Assembly (NCBI RefSeq): GCF_001571345.1
Contig: NZ_BCTP01000023.1
Location: 1-47,964 of the forward strand
DNA from: Komagataeibacter xylinus NBRC 15237
GTDB taxonomy: Bacteria; Pseudomonadota; Alphaproteobacteria; Acetobacterales; Acetobacteraceae
Direction of reading: 5' to 3'
DNA length: 47,964 bases
Shown here: one piece after another, positions 15,271 to 24,560 of the stretch
Layout: every line of letters begins with the position of its first letter
Position numbering within the stretch: the stretch's first letter is position 1
Notes under the pieces: generated by a model
Database searches by the model: none
What the model was told of the DNA's origin: nothing
Seen by the model: only the letters and a program-made list of their open reading frames with translations
Translations under genes and position numbers: made by a program

Positions 15271-16580
15271 GGGGTGCCTCTGTTTCGGGCTGGCGGAAAA
15301 GCAGGAATGCTGGTTCGTGCGGTTGCGTCCCATGACCACCAGCCTCCTGCCCCGAAGGTGGTGTTGTAGTAATCCTCTTTCTCCGCACGCCGGGCCATGT
15401 AAGCTTCATCCGTGCGTCCAAAGACTTCCATGGGATAGCCGGCACTCCTGACGGTGTCCTGGAGAATGAAGTCCGGAAAGACCAGTTCTTCTCCGGCATC
15501 GAAACGAAGTGGTTTCTCGAAAGTTCTGTCCGTCGCCACGAGAGCTTCCGCGACCGCCAGCTCATAACCGCTCTCGACCGGGATCATCTCTGGCGAGACC
15601 GTCATCAGAGCAGCCGTCCTGACTTCCGCCTGAATCCAGCCCTTCCAGCGACTGTCCGGCTTTGTGATGTGCTGCGCAGTCACGTAGAGCAATGCGGCCA
15701 CCCGTGCCCGGCGCTCTGGCTCGGGCAGCGCAAGCGTTGAGACCGCCAGCCGGTGCGACCGGACGAGGCGGTTTCTCTCGGCGGCCGGCAATGTCAGAAA
15801 GCAGCGATACCCGTTGCGCTGACCGTTCAGGGTCAGAGTGAAGTCGCTCCCGTGTCCCGGTTCGATAGCATCAACAAACCCGGCGAGGAAAAGGTGATTT
15901 TCCTTTCCTTCAGCCCGGACGATCGCGTGCAGACGCCGCGCAAATCCTTCGTGGTCGGGGGCAACCGGGCAAAGGAGATCGGACAGGGGTCTTTTCTGTG
16001 TCCGGATCCGGGTTCCGGCCGAGGCCACCCGCCCAAGAGCAGCGGGGATGGTGCGATGCCTGGCAAACTGCGGCTTCCACTCGGCGAGGCCGGCGCGCTC
16101 CCACAGCAGATTGAGCAGCCCGAGGGGCGACATACGACGCTGTCTGGCTCGACCTCGCCGGTCCGGAGCAGGCAGAGGCGTTTCATCGACCGGCTGCGGC
16201 GGTCCTTTCCGGCGCAGACCGATGGAGAGGGTAACGGACACATCCCCGTCTTCCTCTTCCCGGATCACACCGGACACATAGCCGGCACGGCCGCTCTTCC
16301 CGGGATCGGGCTTGTAGAAGGGGCATGTCTTTTCATGCAGCGGCCCTTCATTTGGCCAGACGGCGAGATGATAGGTGTCACTGTCGGCCCGGTAGCGGAT
16401 TTGCAGCGGCAGGACTGCGCCGCGATGCCGGCACAGACATCGTGCCTTGTCGGCCCGCGCCGCCTTGCGGCTCTCATCGTATTTCGCCTTCAGGCGGCGC
16501 TCCCAGCGTTCGGGATCGCTCTGGCGCCATTCAAGCCGGAAACGCTCGCCGCCTGGCAGGATGATGATTGTGTCACTCAT
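15267..16580 (-). CDS. DUF1173 family protein
   Basis: The 437-residue protein fits the DUF1173 family in length and features: an N-terminal beta-rich part, a CLCRH segment followed by HEKTCPFY (likely zinc ligands), a central basic region, and a C-terminal conserved part with LVFPDFILQDT and PMEVFGRTDE. That C-terminal part (D-x-x-L and E-V-x-G) is reminiscent of a PD-(D/E)xK nuclease core, but this is only a reading of the pattern. It overlaps the coupling-protein gene by four bases. DUF1173 genes often lie beside T4SS coupling proteins on alphaproteobacterial plasmids, so a role with DNA processing at the channel is plausible. Confidence 0.75.
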   Translation of the reverse strand: MSDTIIILPGGERFRLEWRQSDPERWERRLKAKYDESRKAARADKARCLCRHRGAVLPLQIRYRADSDTYHLAVWPNEGPLHEKTCPFYKPDPGKSGRAGYVSGVIREEEDGDVSVTLSIGLRRKGPPQPVDETPLPAPDRRGRARQRRMSPLGLLNLLWERAGLAEWKPQFARHRTIPAALGRVASAGTRIRTQKRPLSDLLCPVAPDHEGFARRLHAIVRAEGKENHLFLAGFVDAIEPGHGSDFTLTLNGQRNGYRCFLTLPAAERNRLVRSHRLAVSTLALPEPERRARVAALLYVTAQHITKPDSRWKGWIQAEVRTAALMTVSPEMIPVESGYELAVAEALVATDRTFEKPLRFDAGEELVFPDFILQDTVRSAGYPMEVFGRTDEAYMARRAEKEDYYNTTFGAGGWWSWDATARTSIPAFPPARNRGTP

Positions 16581-18919
16581 GCGGCCGTACTCTCGTGGAG
16601 AGTTCTGATTCGCGCGAGGATCTCTTTCTCGGTGAGACCGGGAACACCCGCCTCTTCCTTCCGCTCGCCCTTTATCAGGGCGTCACGGACACCGAGAATG
16701 AGGAGCGCCTGACGCCGGGCGACGCCGGGCTGGTGGTCCAGTCGCCGTTCTATGCTTTCCAGACGACCCAGAAGCTGGCCGTCGATTGGGGGAAGTGTTC
16801 TGGGTGCGGCCCGGAATCCTTCTCTCCGAACGGCAGCGGCGTCCCGGAGCATGTAGGAAAACGGGGTCAGGATTTCGGTATCGCCGTTGTCCTCACCTTC
16901 GCCGTCATCGTTGGCGCAGGGAAGCTGCCCCGAGGCGCCGGCCACCACCTCGGCAATCTTGCCGAAGTTACGTCGGATCTCCTCGGGGCTTGTACCGAAG
17001 CGGGGGACCGCTTCCTGCAGCGCCAGAACGTCCGGCTCGTGGCGGGGCGTCGTCAGCTCGGACTGGAACAGGCCGCCCTCGATCGTGGCAAGAAGGGCCA
17101 GCGTCTGCTGATCCGGGGCGACCCGATTCAGGTCCAGCGTCGAGGGGAGCATGACCGGCTGGGCCATGCGGATCGCGCCCGCGCGTCCGTTGACAGCGGC
17201 AAAGAATGTTTTCGAGTGGACGATGCGGCCCGCATACATCGTGATGGCTTCGCCTTCGATCAGCCCCTGGAGATCCGCCCATGGGATACGGGCCACTTCC
17301 CGGACTTCCGCGCCCCGCCCCTCGCGGTAGCTTCCTGCGGAGTTGCCCTCGAAATGCATGGCCTGACTGACCTCAATCCGATCGCTCTGCTTCTCTATCC
17401 ACTCCCGCGTCCGCATGGCGTCCTGCAGGCGCATGGCGTGGGTGAGATTGGCGTTGCCGAGCAGGGTAAATGCCTTGTCGCCGATGCGTGTCGTGAGACC
17501 GGGGAGGTCCTGAAAGCCGAGCCAGAACATGCAGTTCAGACCACGACCCATGGCGAGCTGGCGATCCATGCCGTCCGTCACATAGGCAGCAAGCTCGTCA
17601 TAGAAAAAATGGAACGGCGCATCGCCAGATCCCGCCTTGAGTTTGAAGACTTCCTCGGCCGGTCCGTCGAGACGCGCACCGAGCAGCTGCGCCATCACAC
17701 CGCGTCCGGCTGCGACCACGATCTTGCCAAGGCCAGCCAGCGTATCGGACGAGTTTTCCAGCGCCGGCAGGGTGACAACCAGAATGCGCCGGTTCAGCAC
17801 CACGTCGCGCATGTCGATGTCGGGGATCTGTGCCCGGAAGATATGCCCGAGGCTCACGCCGAGCTGCGTGAAAACCCGGGTGAAATACATTTTCGCGTAG
17901 CCATGCTGTTCGCTGGGCTTGTTCTCCTTCTGCTCGTTCCACGCGAGCGAAGAATCATATCCGGGCAGTTCGCCGAGATAGGCCTGGGCCGGATAGAGAA
18001 TGTCATCCGGGATTTCCGGGACGCTGACTTCAATGGGGCGGTCTGAGCCGGGATTGCGGATCAGGAACACCCGATGCCGGGCGAGCGTGCCGATCCAGCG
18101 CAGTTCCATCGCGTAACGCATGGTTTCAATGTTGATCGGCACGCCGTGGGTATCGCGCATCCAGGCGAGGACGGGTGCGATCGTTCCGGCAAGCCCGACC
18201 GCACGATCCCGGAAGACGCCGTTCGCGTCGTTGCTCGACGGCTCGCCGAGCTGGCTGACCAGCATCTCGCGGATGGCGTCACCGTTTCCGGTGGCGAACG
18301 GATTGAACGTGTTGGACTGGCGGATTCCGCTTGCGGTCAGGAAATTGAGGTTGAGGACCTGATCATCCAGACCGAAGCGCCGAGCCAGCGCGAGAACGTC
18401 CCCGTGAACGGTGTTGTCGCCTTTGCCGTCGATCAGGATGAAACCGGACCCGTGCGCCAGAGGGTTGGCCAGAAGGGAAATCGCGGATGTGGTCTTGCCG
18501 GCGCCGGTAGTGCCGGGAACGGCCGCGTGCTGACGTGCCGCGTCCGACGACAGCCAGAGCTGCTGACCGGTCAGGCCATCCGTGCCGAGATACATGATCC
18601 CGGCTGCCGGACGTGGCCGCCGCGTTTTCGGGTCGAGATCATGCGCATCCTTCAGACCGGAATATTTTGGCAGGTGGAACGGCAGCACCGGACGGCGCGT
18701 GATGACCCAGAGGGTCAGGGCGAGGGCAAGCGGAAAGATAATCCCGACGGTCACGGGAGCCAGCACGCAGAGCCCTGCTAAAATCAGGAGAACAAACCCG
18801 GACGTACTGGAGCGCAGTTCCTCTCCCAGGCGCGCTGTGAAGGGGCGCGTATCGCGATAGGTGGCACCGTGTTTCAGTTGCTGATGGGCCTGCGGACCAC
18901 CGATCTCGCGTTTCACCAT
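16577..18919 (-). CDS. dotL: Type IV coupling protein, DotL/IcmO (TrbC/TraD-like)
   Basis: The 780-residue protein has two N-terminal membrane helices (about residues 42-75), then a large ATPase domain with Walker A GTTGAGKT at 136-143 and a DExx-type segment (FFYDELAAYV) in mid-protein. It links the relaxosome to the secretion channel and drives substrate entry. Its place after dotM and before DUF1173, with a four-base overlap to the latter, supports the DotL call over VirD4 of other systems. The C-terminal 150 residues are variable and charged, as expected for the part that binds adaptors in DotL proteins. Confidence 0.88.
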   Translation of the reverse strand: MVKREIGGPQAHQQLKHGATYRDTRPFTARLGEELRSSTSGFVLLILAGLCVLAPVTVGIIFPLALALTLWVITRRPVLPFHLPKYSGLKDAHDLDPKTRRPRPAAGIMYLGTDGLTGQQLWLSSDAARQHAAVPGTTGAGKTTSAISLLANPLAHGSGFILIDGKGDNTVHGDVLALARRFGLDDQVLNLNFLTASGIRQSNTFNPFATGNGDAIREMLVSQLGEPSSNDANGVFRDRAVGLAGTIAPVLAWMRDTHGVPINIETMRYAMELRWIGTLARHRVFLIRNPGSDRPIEVSVPEIPDDILYPAQAYLGELPGYDSSLAWNEQKENKPSEQHGYAKMYFTRVFTQLGVSLGHIFRAQIPDIDMRDVVLNRRILVVTLPALENSSDTLAGLGKIVVAAGRGVMAQLLGARLDGPAEEVFKLKAGSGDAPFHFFYDELAAYVTDGMDRQLAMGRGLNCMFWLGFQDLPGLTTRIGDKAFTLLGNANLTHAMRLQDAMRTREWIEKQSDRIEVSQAMHFEGNSAGSYREGRGAEVREVARIPWADLQGLIEGEAITMYAGRIVHSKTFFAAVNGRAGAIRMAQPVMLPSTLDLNRVAPDQQTLALLATIEGGLFQSELTTPRHEPDVLALQEAVPRFGTSPEEIRRNFGKIAEVVAGASGQLPCANDDGEGEDNGDTEILTPFSYMLRDAAAVRREGFRAAPRTLPPIDGQLLGRLESIERRLDHQPGVARRQALLILGVRDALIKGERKEEAGVPGLTEKEILARIRTLHESTAA

Positions 18920-18922
18920 CGC

Positions 18923-19528
18923 TCAGTTTTCCAGGCCAAAGGGAGATTTTTCAGCTCCGACTGTCGGCGCAACGGGTGCTGTCGGGGCCACGGGAGCGAC
19001 CGCTGCCGCTGGTGCGGCCTTCGCCCCGCCTGATGGCTGCGGGAAGGCGACGACAGGTTGCTGTGTCATGGCGCGGCGGGCGGCTTCGATCCGCTCTCCG
19101 GGCGTCTGACCGGTCATGCCGCCGACCGTATTACCTCCACCAGGTATCCGGGCACCTGGAACATACGTGGATGCCACTCCCGGCACCCCACCAGCCGACA
19201 CAGGAGATCCCGGCAGCGGGGGCAGAAGAGTCGCCTGTGGCGGAACGCTTCCTGTCGCAGTATCGGCGTTATCGGGACCGGGAATCATCGCCGGACGTGT
19301 CCCGAGAATGACGATGGCGGCCAGTCCTCCGGCGACGAGTGCCGGGAGAGCTTTCTTCCACGCCCGTCGCGGGCCGGTCGAAGGCGCGGGAAGTGCCGGC
19401 ACTGAGCTGTTCGTTTCTGCCTGCCCGACAGCGGTGCCAAGATGAAGGTGGAGAGGCTGCGTTCCGGCCCCATCCAGTTCGATGGTGACGGGAGCGCGGC
19501 CATCGGAATGAACAATGATGCGGGTCAT
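18923..19528 (-). CDS. Single-pass membrane protein with Pro/Ala-rich periplasmic region
   Basis: The frame is open much further upstream, but ATG 19528 has AAGGACG at the right distance and gives 201 residues. One membrane helix (about 55-73) is preceded by a cytoplasmic part and followed by a long, low-complexity Pro/Gly/Ala-rich region. The gene lies between dotM and dotL, 10 bases from the first and 3 from the second. It is probably a component or adaptor of the coupling complex, but I recognise no Dot/Icm homologue. Confidence 0.6.
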   Translation of the reverse strand: MTRIIVHSDGRAPVTIELDGAGTQPLHLHLGTAVGQAETNSSVPALPAPSTGPRRAWKKALPALVAGGLAAIVILGTRPAMIPGPDNADTATGSVPPQATLLPPLPGSPVSAGGVPGVASTYVPGARIPGGGNTVGGMTGQTPGERIEAARRAMTQQPVVAFPQPSGGAKAAPAAAVAPVAPTAPVAPTVGAEKSPFGLEN

Positions 19529-19538
19529 GATGGCGTCC

Positions 19539-20684
19539 TTATGCTTCGGGGGTTGGGCGCAGAATGGCGAGCGCGCTTTCGAGGGCGGGTGTGTAGATTG
19601 GACGCTGATACCGCCGCTCTTCGTCCCAGTGCGCCCTGGCGCCCGCCGCCTCGATGCGCGGGTTGGGATGGAGATCCTCGGCGGCAATTTCCGAGGGAAA
19701 GCCGAGAGCGTGCAGTGCGTACCAGAGCGGCCGGTCGATCAGCTTCACGATAGCGAAAGAAGGAGGCGCCAGCACGCCGGCGCGCCGACGGGCCTCGTGC
19801 AGCAGGGTCATGAGAGCGGTTACGGTCCAGCCACTACGCTCGCAGACCGTCTCGATGCAGTTTGCGATTTCCCCGTTTTTCAGGGCCGACCGGGCACTTT
19901 GCAGAACGGCATCCGGAACGGTGAGCGGGACGAGAGGACCGCGTGCGCCATCGAGACCTATATCGGCCAGACCGGTCGACAGGTCACCGAGCAGGGCAAG
20001 GGCCTCCTGGCGCTTCTGGAGGTAGTGCATCGCAAAGGCGACCAGCAGCACCTGTTCGACAGGTGACGCCGCCCTGACTCCGGACCAGTGCCGTCCGAGC
20101 TGCCGGGTGAAAGCATCGAGTGCCCCGACCTCGCTGTAGTTTCCCTGCGCATCGACTGCGAAGCGGGCTCCCCACTCGGCGCGGGTGAGCGCCGGATCTG
20201 CCGGGAGCGGTGCACCGTCGGCGGGCGTAACCAGCTTGTCCAGACGGCGGCGGACGAAGCCTTTCAGCGTCGGAAACATTTCGGCCTGGACGGCGATCAG
20301 TCCTTCGAGATCGAGAGCCTTTGCAAAGCGCTGCGGGGCGGCGCGCCACATGCACAGACCGCCCATACCTGCAATCAGAATGGCCACTGGCCACCTCATG
20401 GCATTTCCAAGGATCGCAAGACCGTAATAGAGCTGGACGGCCCGAACGAGATCGGGACGATATTGCGCCGCCTGAAGCTGGAATTTCAGTCGCAGCAGAT
20501 CCGGATCTGACGTGTGCAGCAGATTGATCTGCGCGATCATGGCCCGCAGATAGAAAGCTGTGATCTCCGTGTGCCACAGACCCCAGGCCATGTAGCTGAA
20601 CAGCAAAACCCCCACGACGATGATGATCGAGGAAAAGAGCAGGTAGTCGTCACTCGATGACCACGGAACCCGGTTCGTGCTCAT
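19539..20684 (-). CDS. dotM: T4SS coupling-complex protein DotM/IcmP (TrbA-like)
   Basis: The 381-residue protein has three hydrophobic segments near the N-terminus (about 14-36 and 84-112) and a soluble cytoplasmic domain, the layout of DotM/IcmP. DotM sits with DotL in the coupling complex and helps load substrates. The segment ending in PLWYALHALGFPSEIAAED with later H-W-D-E-E matches the conserved C-terminal part of the family as I remember it. It overlaps the transglycosylase gene upstream by four bases and is directly followed by the genes of the coupling complex. Confidence 0.8.
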   Translation of the reverse strand: MSTNRVPWSSSDDYLLFSSIIIVVGVLLFSYMAWGLWHTEITAFYLRAMIAQINLLHTSDPDLLRLKFQLQAAQYRPDLVRAVQLYYGLAILGNAMRWPVAILIAGMGGLCMWRAAPQRFAKALDLEGLIAVQAEMFPTLKGFVRRRLDKLVTPADGAPLPADPALTRAEWGARFAVDAQGNYSEVGALDAFTRQLGRHWSGVRAASPVEQVLLVAFAMHYLQKRQEALALLGDLSTGLADIGLDGARGPLVPLTVPDAVLQSARSALKNGEIANCIETVCERSGWTVTALMTLLHEARRRAGVLAPPSFAIVKLIDRPLWYALHALGFPSEIAAEDLHPNPRIEAAGARAHWDEERRYQRPIYTPALESALAILRPTPEA

Positions 20685-21190
20685 GACCGCTCTCCCTTCC
20701 GGCTTCTGGTCATCATTCTTTGCGTGATCTCATAGAAGCGGCGGAGATACGCCTCGCCGTAGCGGGGCGTGTGCGAGTGGTAGAAGGCCACGGCCTGCCA
20801 GAGATCGCCATGGGTCTCCCGCATCGCCTGTCCGAGGATCCAGGCGCCGGCCTCGATATTGGCGCAGGAGCTGTCGCGCAGAGCCGCGTATGCCCGCTCA
20901 TGCGAGCTGTGCCAGCGTCGGGCGATGCGATCGACCCATGTCGTGTTGACCTGCATCGGGCCGAGATCCGCTGTGCCGTTGCTGTTCGGGCTGACCATTC
21001 CAGGGCGTCCGTCCTCGACATAGAGCAGGACAAGCAGGACGCCGCGTGGCACGCCGGCATTTTTTGCTGAGGCATTGAGGCAGGCGGCTATCTGCCGTCC
21101 GTTCTCTTCCGCGCTCTGGGCGCGGGCGGCCGGGCTGGCGGAGAGGAAGGCTACGGCAGCGACCGCCGCCAGAACGATCCGGGGGCTCAT
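20681..21190 (-). CDS. Exported lytic transglycosylase of the T4SS operon
   Basis: ATG 21190 overlaps the preceding stop (ATGA) and begins a signal peptide ending at ARA-Q, giving 169 residues. The lysozyme-like fold has a probable catalytic glutamate at 59 (YVEDG), GPMQVN around residue 77, and AVAFYHSHTP near the end. It would open peptidoglycan for the T4SS channel, like TraL of IncI plasmids. Instead of the usual Glu-Ser pair it has Glu-Asp. A second, unrelated enzyme of the same type is at 5931-6752. Confidence 0.75.
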   Translation of the reverse strand: MSPRIVLAAVAAVAFLSASPAARAQSAEENGRQIAACLNASAKNAGVPRGVLLVLLYVEDGRPGMVSPNSNGTADLGPMQVNTTWVDRIARRWHSSHERAYAALRDSSCANIEAGAWILGQAMRETHGDLWQAVAFYHSHTPRYGEAYLRRFYEITQRMMTRSRKGERS

Positions 21191-21609
21191 GTTGCCCCCT
21201 GCAGGGCCGGTGCGACATCGGAGATCCGCCCGTGGGCTTCGCCCCAGAAATCGATCAGGTGATTCAGGACGAGCGCATCTTCCACCTCGGCGAGGCGCAG
21301 TGTCACGTCGATCAGACACAGCATGATCACGGTGAAGGAGCCGGCACGAACCGCGCGCACCGCGTAGCCCAGGGAACTCGCGGGTGTCGGGCGGACATCG
21401 AGATCAAAGCCGGTGCCGGTCAGCTCCAGCCACAGGGCTTCCGCGCTGATCAGGAACACGGGCAGGTAGGCTTCCGGATGCACCGCGTCGTCTATGGCAA
21501 CGGCGATACGCCTGCCGGTTTTGCGGTCGAGCAGCTCAATGGGTCTGGCTGTCTCATCCAGCAGCCGCGCCATCCCGGCGCTGATGGCCGGCAGACTGAT
21601 CGTGCTCAT
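21187..21609 (-). CDS. T4SS-operon protein of unknown function
   Basis: ATG 21609 overlaps the icmT stop by four bases, giving 140 residues. The protein is acidic and soluble, with no signal peptide and no clear membrane helix, although one stretch (SFTVIMLCLIDVTLRL) is hydrophobic. Its position after icmT matches that of icmS, a small acidic chaperone in Legionella, but I see no sequence similarity that would justify that name. It is locked into the chain of overlapping genes, so it is probably needed in stoichiometric amounts with the T4SS. Confidence 0.6.
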   Translation of the reverse strand: MSTISLPAISAGMARLLDETARPIELLDRKTGRRIAVAIDDAVHPEAYLPVFLISAEALWLELTGTGFDLDVRPTPASSLGYAVRAVRAGSFTVIMLCLIDVTLRLAEVEDALVLNHLIDFWGEAHGRISDVAPALQGAT

Positions 21610-21854
21610 GAATACCGCCTCCTGCGCCATGTCGGCAGAGCGGTGCGCACCGGACCGATGAGAAAGCGACGCATGGAGCGGATCGCGGCCGGCAGTGTCA
21701 GCCCGAAGAAAGAGATGGTGCCGAAGAAAGCGACGCCGAAGATCCCGATCAGCAGGGTGGTCAGGCTCCAGTGCGTCACCGATATGAGAATGGGAAAGCA
21801 GCTGCGGGCATCAAGAATGAACACCCGCACGGGGTAGGCTGTAGCGCGCCACAT
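21606..21854 (-). CDS. icmT: IcmT/TraK-family T4SS membrane protein
   Basis: The 82-residue product matches IcmT closely in length and pattern: MWR-x-TA-x-PVR-x-FI-x-DAR-x-C-x-P at the start, one or two hydrophobic helices in the middle, FFGLTLPAAIR, then a basic C-terminus with WRRRR. IcmT (TraK in IncI plasmids) is a small inner-membrane T4SS protein needed for export. Its start overlaps the dotB stop by one base. Confidence 0.88.
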   Translation of the reverse strand: MWRATAYPVRVFILDARSCFPILISVTHWSLTTLLIGIFGVAFFGTISFFGLTLPAAIRSMRRFLIGPVRTALPTWRRRRYS

Positions 21855-23017
21855 CAGGCATCTCTCCTTTCTTCCGCCAGAGCGGTATCTTCGGTGATCA
21901 GATCGGCTTCGAGCAGTTTGCGGATGGCCTGCCCGAAGGACTGGCCCTGCGCTTCGACCGCATCGGAGACCACGTCGGGCCAGTCCGACGGCTCGGTGCG
22001 GGTCAGCTTGCGACGCAGATCCCGGTCAAAAGTCAGGAATTCCCGGATGGCGACCCGGCCGCCGCCCTTGCGGGGCACCAGGCGCTGGTTGATGCAGAAG
22101 CGCAGCGCCTGAGCGAGAGCCGAGACGAGATTGTCGCGTTCCGAGGGTGGGCACAGCGCAATCGCCCGCTGGATCATCAGTGCGACGCTGTCGGCGTGGA
22201 TCGTTGTTCCGAGGATGCCGCCCATCATCGCGATATTGATGGCGGCGTTCATCGTGTCTCCGTCACGACATTCCGTGATGATTCCGTCAGTCATCTCGCG
22301 TCGGGTCAGGCTGCGGGTGAAGGTCGGAAAGGTCAGGGTGGGCGGCCGGATTTCCGTCTGACTGATCTTTGATCCGGATGGTGGACGCAGATCATCCAGC
22401 AGGAACTCGATCGGCTCCTCTCCGGTCGCCATGTCGCAATACACAGTCGGATCCATGAGTTTTTCGATGGCAAGCCCGAACTGCAGCGTCGTTTTGCCCG
22501 AGCCTGTGGCGCCGCCAAACAGCACCATGCCGCTCCTCAGCCTGTTGGTGTCACGGATCTCCTGCTCGACCATCTGCTGATCGAGAGTGGCCGGGCGGGC
22601 GGGGATCGGACGCATGATGATGTGAACACCTGAGCCCCGCTTCACCGAGATCGGGGTGAGGTTCATGCGGAAGCGCAGATTCACTTTGCGGTCCAGCGCG
22701 ACGCTGTAGGCTGTGTCGAGAATATGGCCCACGCCCAGCATGGCCATGCCGTCTGAGGCATAAACATGCCCGACGATGTCGGCCAGAGTGAGGGAGTCCG
22801 TTGCCTTCCATGTTGCAAACTGGATCACACCATGGACCTTGATCGTCACAAGATGTCCGGTCTTGATGTCGATGCGTGACGCGCCGAGGCTGTGCGCCCA
22901 GCGAAGAAGAGAGTCGAGACCCGGCGCATTGCGACGCCGCTCTTCCACCCAGGCGAATTCCTTTTTGCCTTCGTCTGGCCAGCGATCTTCTGTCACGATG
23001 GGAGCAATGACGTTCAT
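21854..23017 (-). CDS. dotB: T4SS secretion ATPase DotB (TraJ-like)
   Basis: The 387-residue protein belongs to the VirB11/PilT class of hexameric ATPases. Walker A is GATGSGKT at 169-176. Then come an Asp-box-like ATGEEPIEF, a Walker B-like region and the His-box IHADSVALM. The N-terminal domain (about 30-160) has the expected strand pattern. It powers assembly or substrate transfer at the cytoplasmic face of the channel and cycles with DotO. It overlaps the dotC gene by four bases. Confidence 0.92.
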   Translation of the reverse strand: MNVIAPIVTEDRWPDEGKKEFAWVEERRRNAPGLDSLLRWAHSLGASRIDIKTGHLVTIKVHGVIQFATWKATDSLTLADIVGHVYASDGMAMLGVGHILDTAYSVALDRKVNLRFRMNLTPISVKRGSGVHIIMRPIPARPATLDQQMVEQEIRDTNRLRSGMVLFGGATGSGKTTLQFGLAIEKLMDPTVYCDMATGEEPIEFLLDDLRPPSGSKISQTEIRPPTLTFPTFTRSLTRREMTDGIITECRDGDTMNAAINIAMMGGILGTTIHADSVALMIQRAIALCPPSERDNLVSALAQALRFCINQRLVPRKGGGRVAIREFLTFDRDLRRKLTRTEPSDWPDVVSDAVEAQGQSFGQAIRKLLEADLITEDTALAEERRDA

Positions 23018-24054
23018 CGGCAGTGCTCCGGATACCCGTAATCGTTACGACGCCGGATATGGCCCTGCAGGCCGGGCTGGCTGGTGATCCGGATGGTGCG
23101 GTCGTTCAGGTGCAGCGTGTCACCGCCCCCAACGGCGTCCTGATGCTCGAAGACCACGCGGGGCTCCTCGACCCGGCCGGCATTGAGCAGCACCCGGTAA
23201 CGGGCCATTCCGGTAATATCGCGCTGCAGACGGGACAGATCGGAAAGAAAAATCTCGGTCGCCTGCTTTTCTCCGTCCGCCCAGCCTTCGGCAACCCACT
23301 GGTTCCAGTGTGTCACCTCGGCCTTTGTCTGGGGCAGCACGGCCGCGACGGGATGATGCGGCTTTCCCCACGTCCGGACCAGATAGGTGCGCCAGTTGGG
23401 CGGTGCCGAGGTGAGCTGCGCCTCGCGGGTGATCTCGAAGACGCATTCCGTCTCATGCGCGACCTGGCCTGTATCGTTCAGCGCGAAGGCCATCTGTGCT
23501 TCGGTGACGATCGGGGGCTGCATCAGCGCCTGACCGTCGCCGACCGGAAGCACGATGGATCGGAAATCATAGGTTGCATCCAGTGTGTCTTCGTATCGGC
23601 GCAGCATTTCGTTGATCGCGAAGGCCCGGGCGGCAAGCCCGCCCTGTGCGCCGTAAGTATGCGCGGCTTCCCGGAGCTGGGCGCCTCTGCCGGGTTTCAG
23701 GTCATCGCCTGGCTCGTCGTTGGGCCGCGCATTCTGAAGTGCTTCGAGTGAGGGCGGTGCCTCGCCGCCGACCACCTCATCCAGTGTAGCTGCACCCGTT
23801 ACGGGTTTGTTGATCGGATTGGCGAGAGCCGGATCTGCCTGATCGACCTGATCGGCTCCAGGCTGAGGCGGCTGCGGTATCGGTACAAGCGTGCCGCTCG
23901 GGGCTGCCGGAAGCGAAGGAGACGACGTTGGCAGCACGACGTGCCGGCCTTCTTCGACCACCACCTTGCCGACAGAGGCTGGGGCGGCATGAACCACACG
24001 ACCCGTCGCGGCGGCGATCAGGGCTGTGGAAAGAAGGAGTGTGATTTTACGCAT
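23014..24054 (-). CDS. dotC: T4SS outer-membrane complex protein DotC (TraI-like)
   Basis: ATG 24054 overlaps the end of dotD and starts a signal peptide (MRKITLLLSTALIAAATG, cleavage near VHA-A), giving 346 residues. The conserved centre is present: REAAHTYGAQGGLAARAFAI, then LDATYDFRSI, PPIVTEAQ and, further on, WRTYL and WAEGW-like patterns. With DotD and DotH it forms the outer-membrane ring. Family members are usually lipoproteins; here no cysteine is found at the cleavage site, so it is likely held by DotD and DotH only. The region between signal peptide and core is Pro-rich and variable. Confidence 0.88.
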   Translation of the reverse strand: MRKITLLLSTALIAAATGRVVHAAPASVGKVVVEEGRHVVLPTSSPSLPAAPSGTLVPIPQPPQPGADQVDQADPALANPINKPVTGAATLDEVVGGEAPPSLEALQNARPNDEPGDDLKPGRGAQLREAAHTYGAQGGLAARAFAINEMLRRYEDTLDATYDFRSIVLPVGDGQALMQPPIVTEAQMAFALNDTGQVAHETECVFEITREAQLTSAPPNWRTYLVRTWGKPHHPVAAVLPQTKAEVTHWNQWVAEGWADGEKQATEIFLSDLSRLQRDITGMARYRVLLNAGRVEEPRVVFEHQDAVGGGDTLHLNDRTIRITSQPGLQGHIRRRNDYGYPEHCR

Positions 24055-24505
24055 GCCAGGCCACCGTGATTGCGTGACGGAGCGGATCGACGGAGACCGT
24101 GGCCTGTTCACCGGCTTCCTCGCCCAGGGTGCGCAGGATGTCCACGACGGGAGCGACGCTGTTGGTCGTGACGCGGAGCGTGCGGGTGCGGCCGGTGATG
24201 GTCACAGTGTAGCCGATCTCGTGGCCGAGTTTCGTGACGGCATCCCCGAGCGGGCCATTCCAGGCAAACCAGATACGACGGGTCAGATCATCGGGAAGCG
24301 GCACAGACGTGGCTGGCGCCGCCAGCGGTGTCGGACGTATATTCCCGAGTTCCCGCAGATCGGTGGTGGTCGCTGCGATTGATCGTTGCAGCGCCAGTTC
24401 GGGACTGGCCATGCCCGTTGTCGCCACGGGTGAAGGCGGTGGCAGCTTTCCGGCACAGGCGCTGAGGGCGACGGGCAGAAGGAAAATGAGCAGAGGGCGT
24501 TTCAT
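24047..24505 (-). CDS. dotD: T4SS lipoprotein DotD (TraH-like)
   Basis: ATG 24505 has GGAGAAG upstream and begins a lipoprotein signal with lipobox LSAC (Cys 17), giving 152 residues. The C-terminal half (about 80-150) has the small mixed fold with GPLGDAVTKLGHEIGYTVT and a final DILRTLGEEAG segment, as expected for the secretin N0-like domain of DotD. It anchors the core complex in the outer membrane and places DotH there. It is the first gene of the dotD-dotC-dotB chain and has its own motif leader after a strong terminator. Confidence 0.85.
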   Translation of the reverse strand: MKRPLLIFLLPVALSACAGKLPPPSPVATTGMASPELALQRSIAATTTDLRELGNIRPTPLAAPATSVPLPDDLTRRIWFAWNGPLGDAVTKLGHEIGYTVTITGRTRTLRVTTNSVAPVVDILRTLGEEAGEQATVSVDPLRHAITVAWHA

Positions 24506-24553
24506 GGGCTTCTCCGGATAATGAAGAGAAGCTTCGGATGGCATCTTGCGACC
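24506..24553 (-). promoter_or_regulatory. Motif leader J with Shine-Dalgarno hairpin
   Basis: Minus-strand GTCGCAAG occupies 24552-24545, 39 nt before ATG 24505. In the transcript GCTTCTC (24532-24526) pairs perfectly with GAGAAGC (24514-24508), which contains most of the Shine-Dalgarno GGAGAAG. The loop has 11 bases. Confidence 0.75.
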
Positions 24554-24560
24554 TGAGACG

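Noticed and set aside
15753-18046. Long plus-strand frames opposite DUF1173 and dotL
   Set aside because: They have no ribosome-binding sites or recognisable domains and mirror well-supported minus-strand genes.
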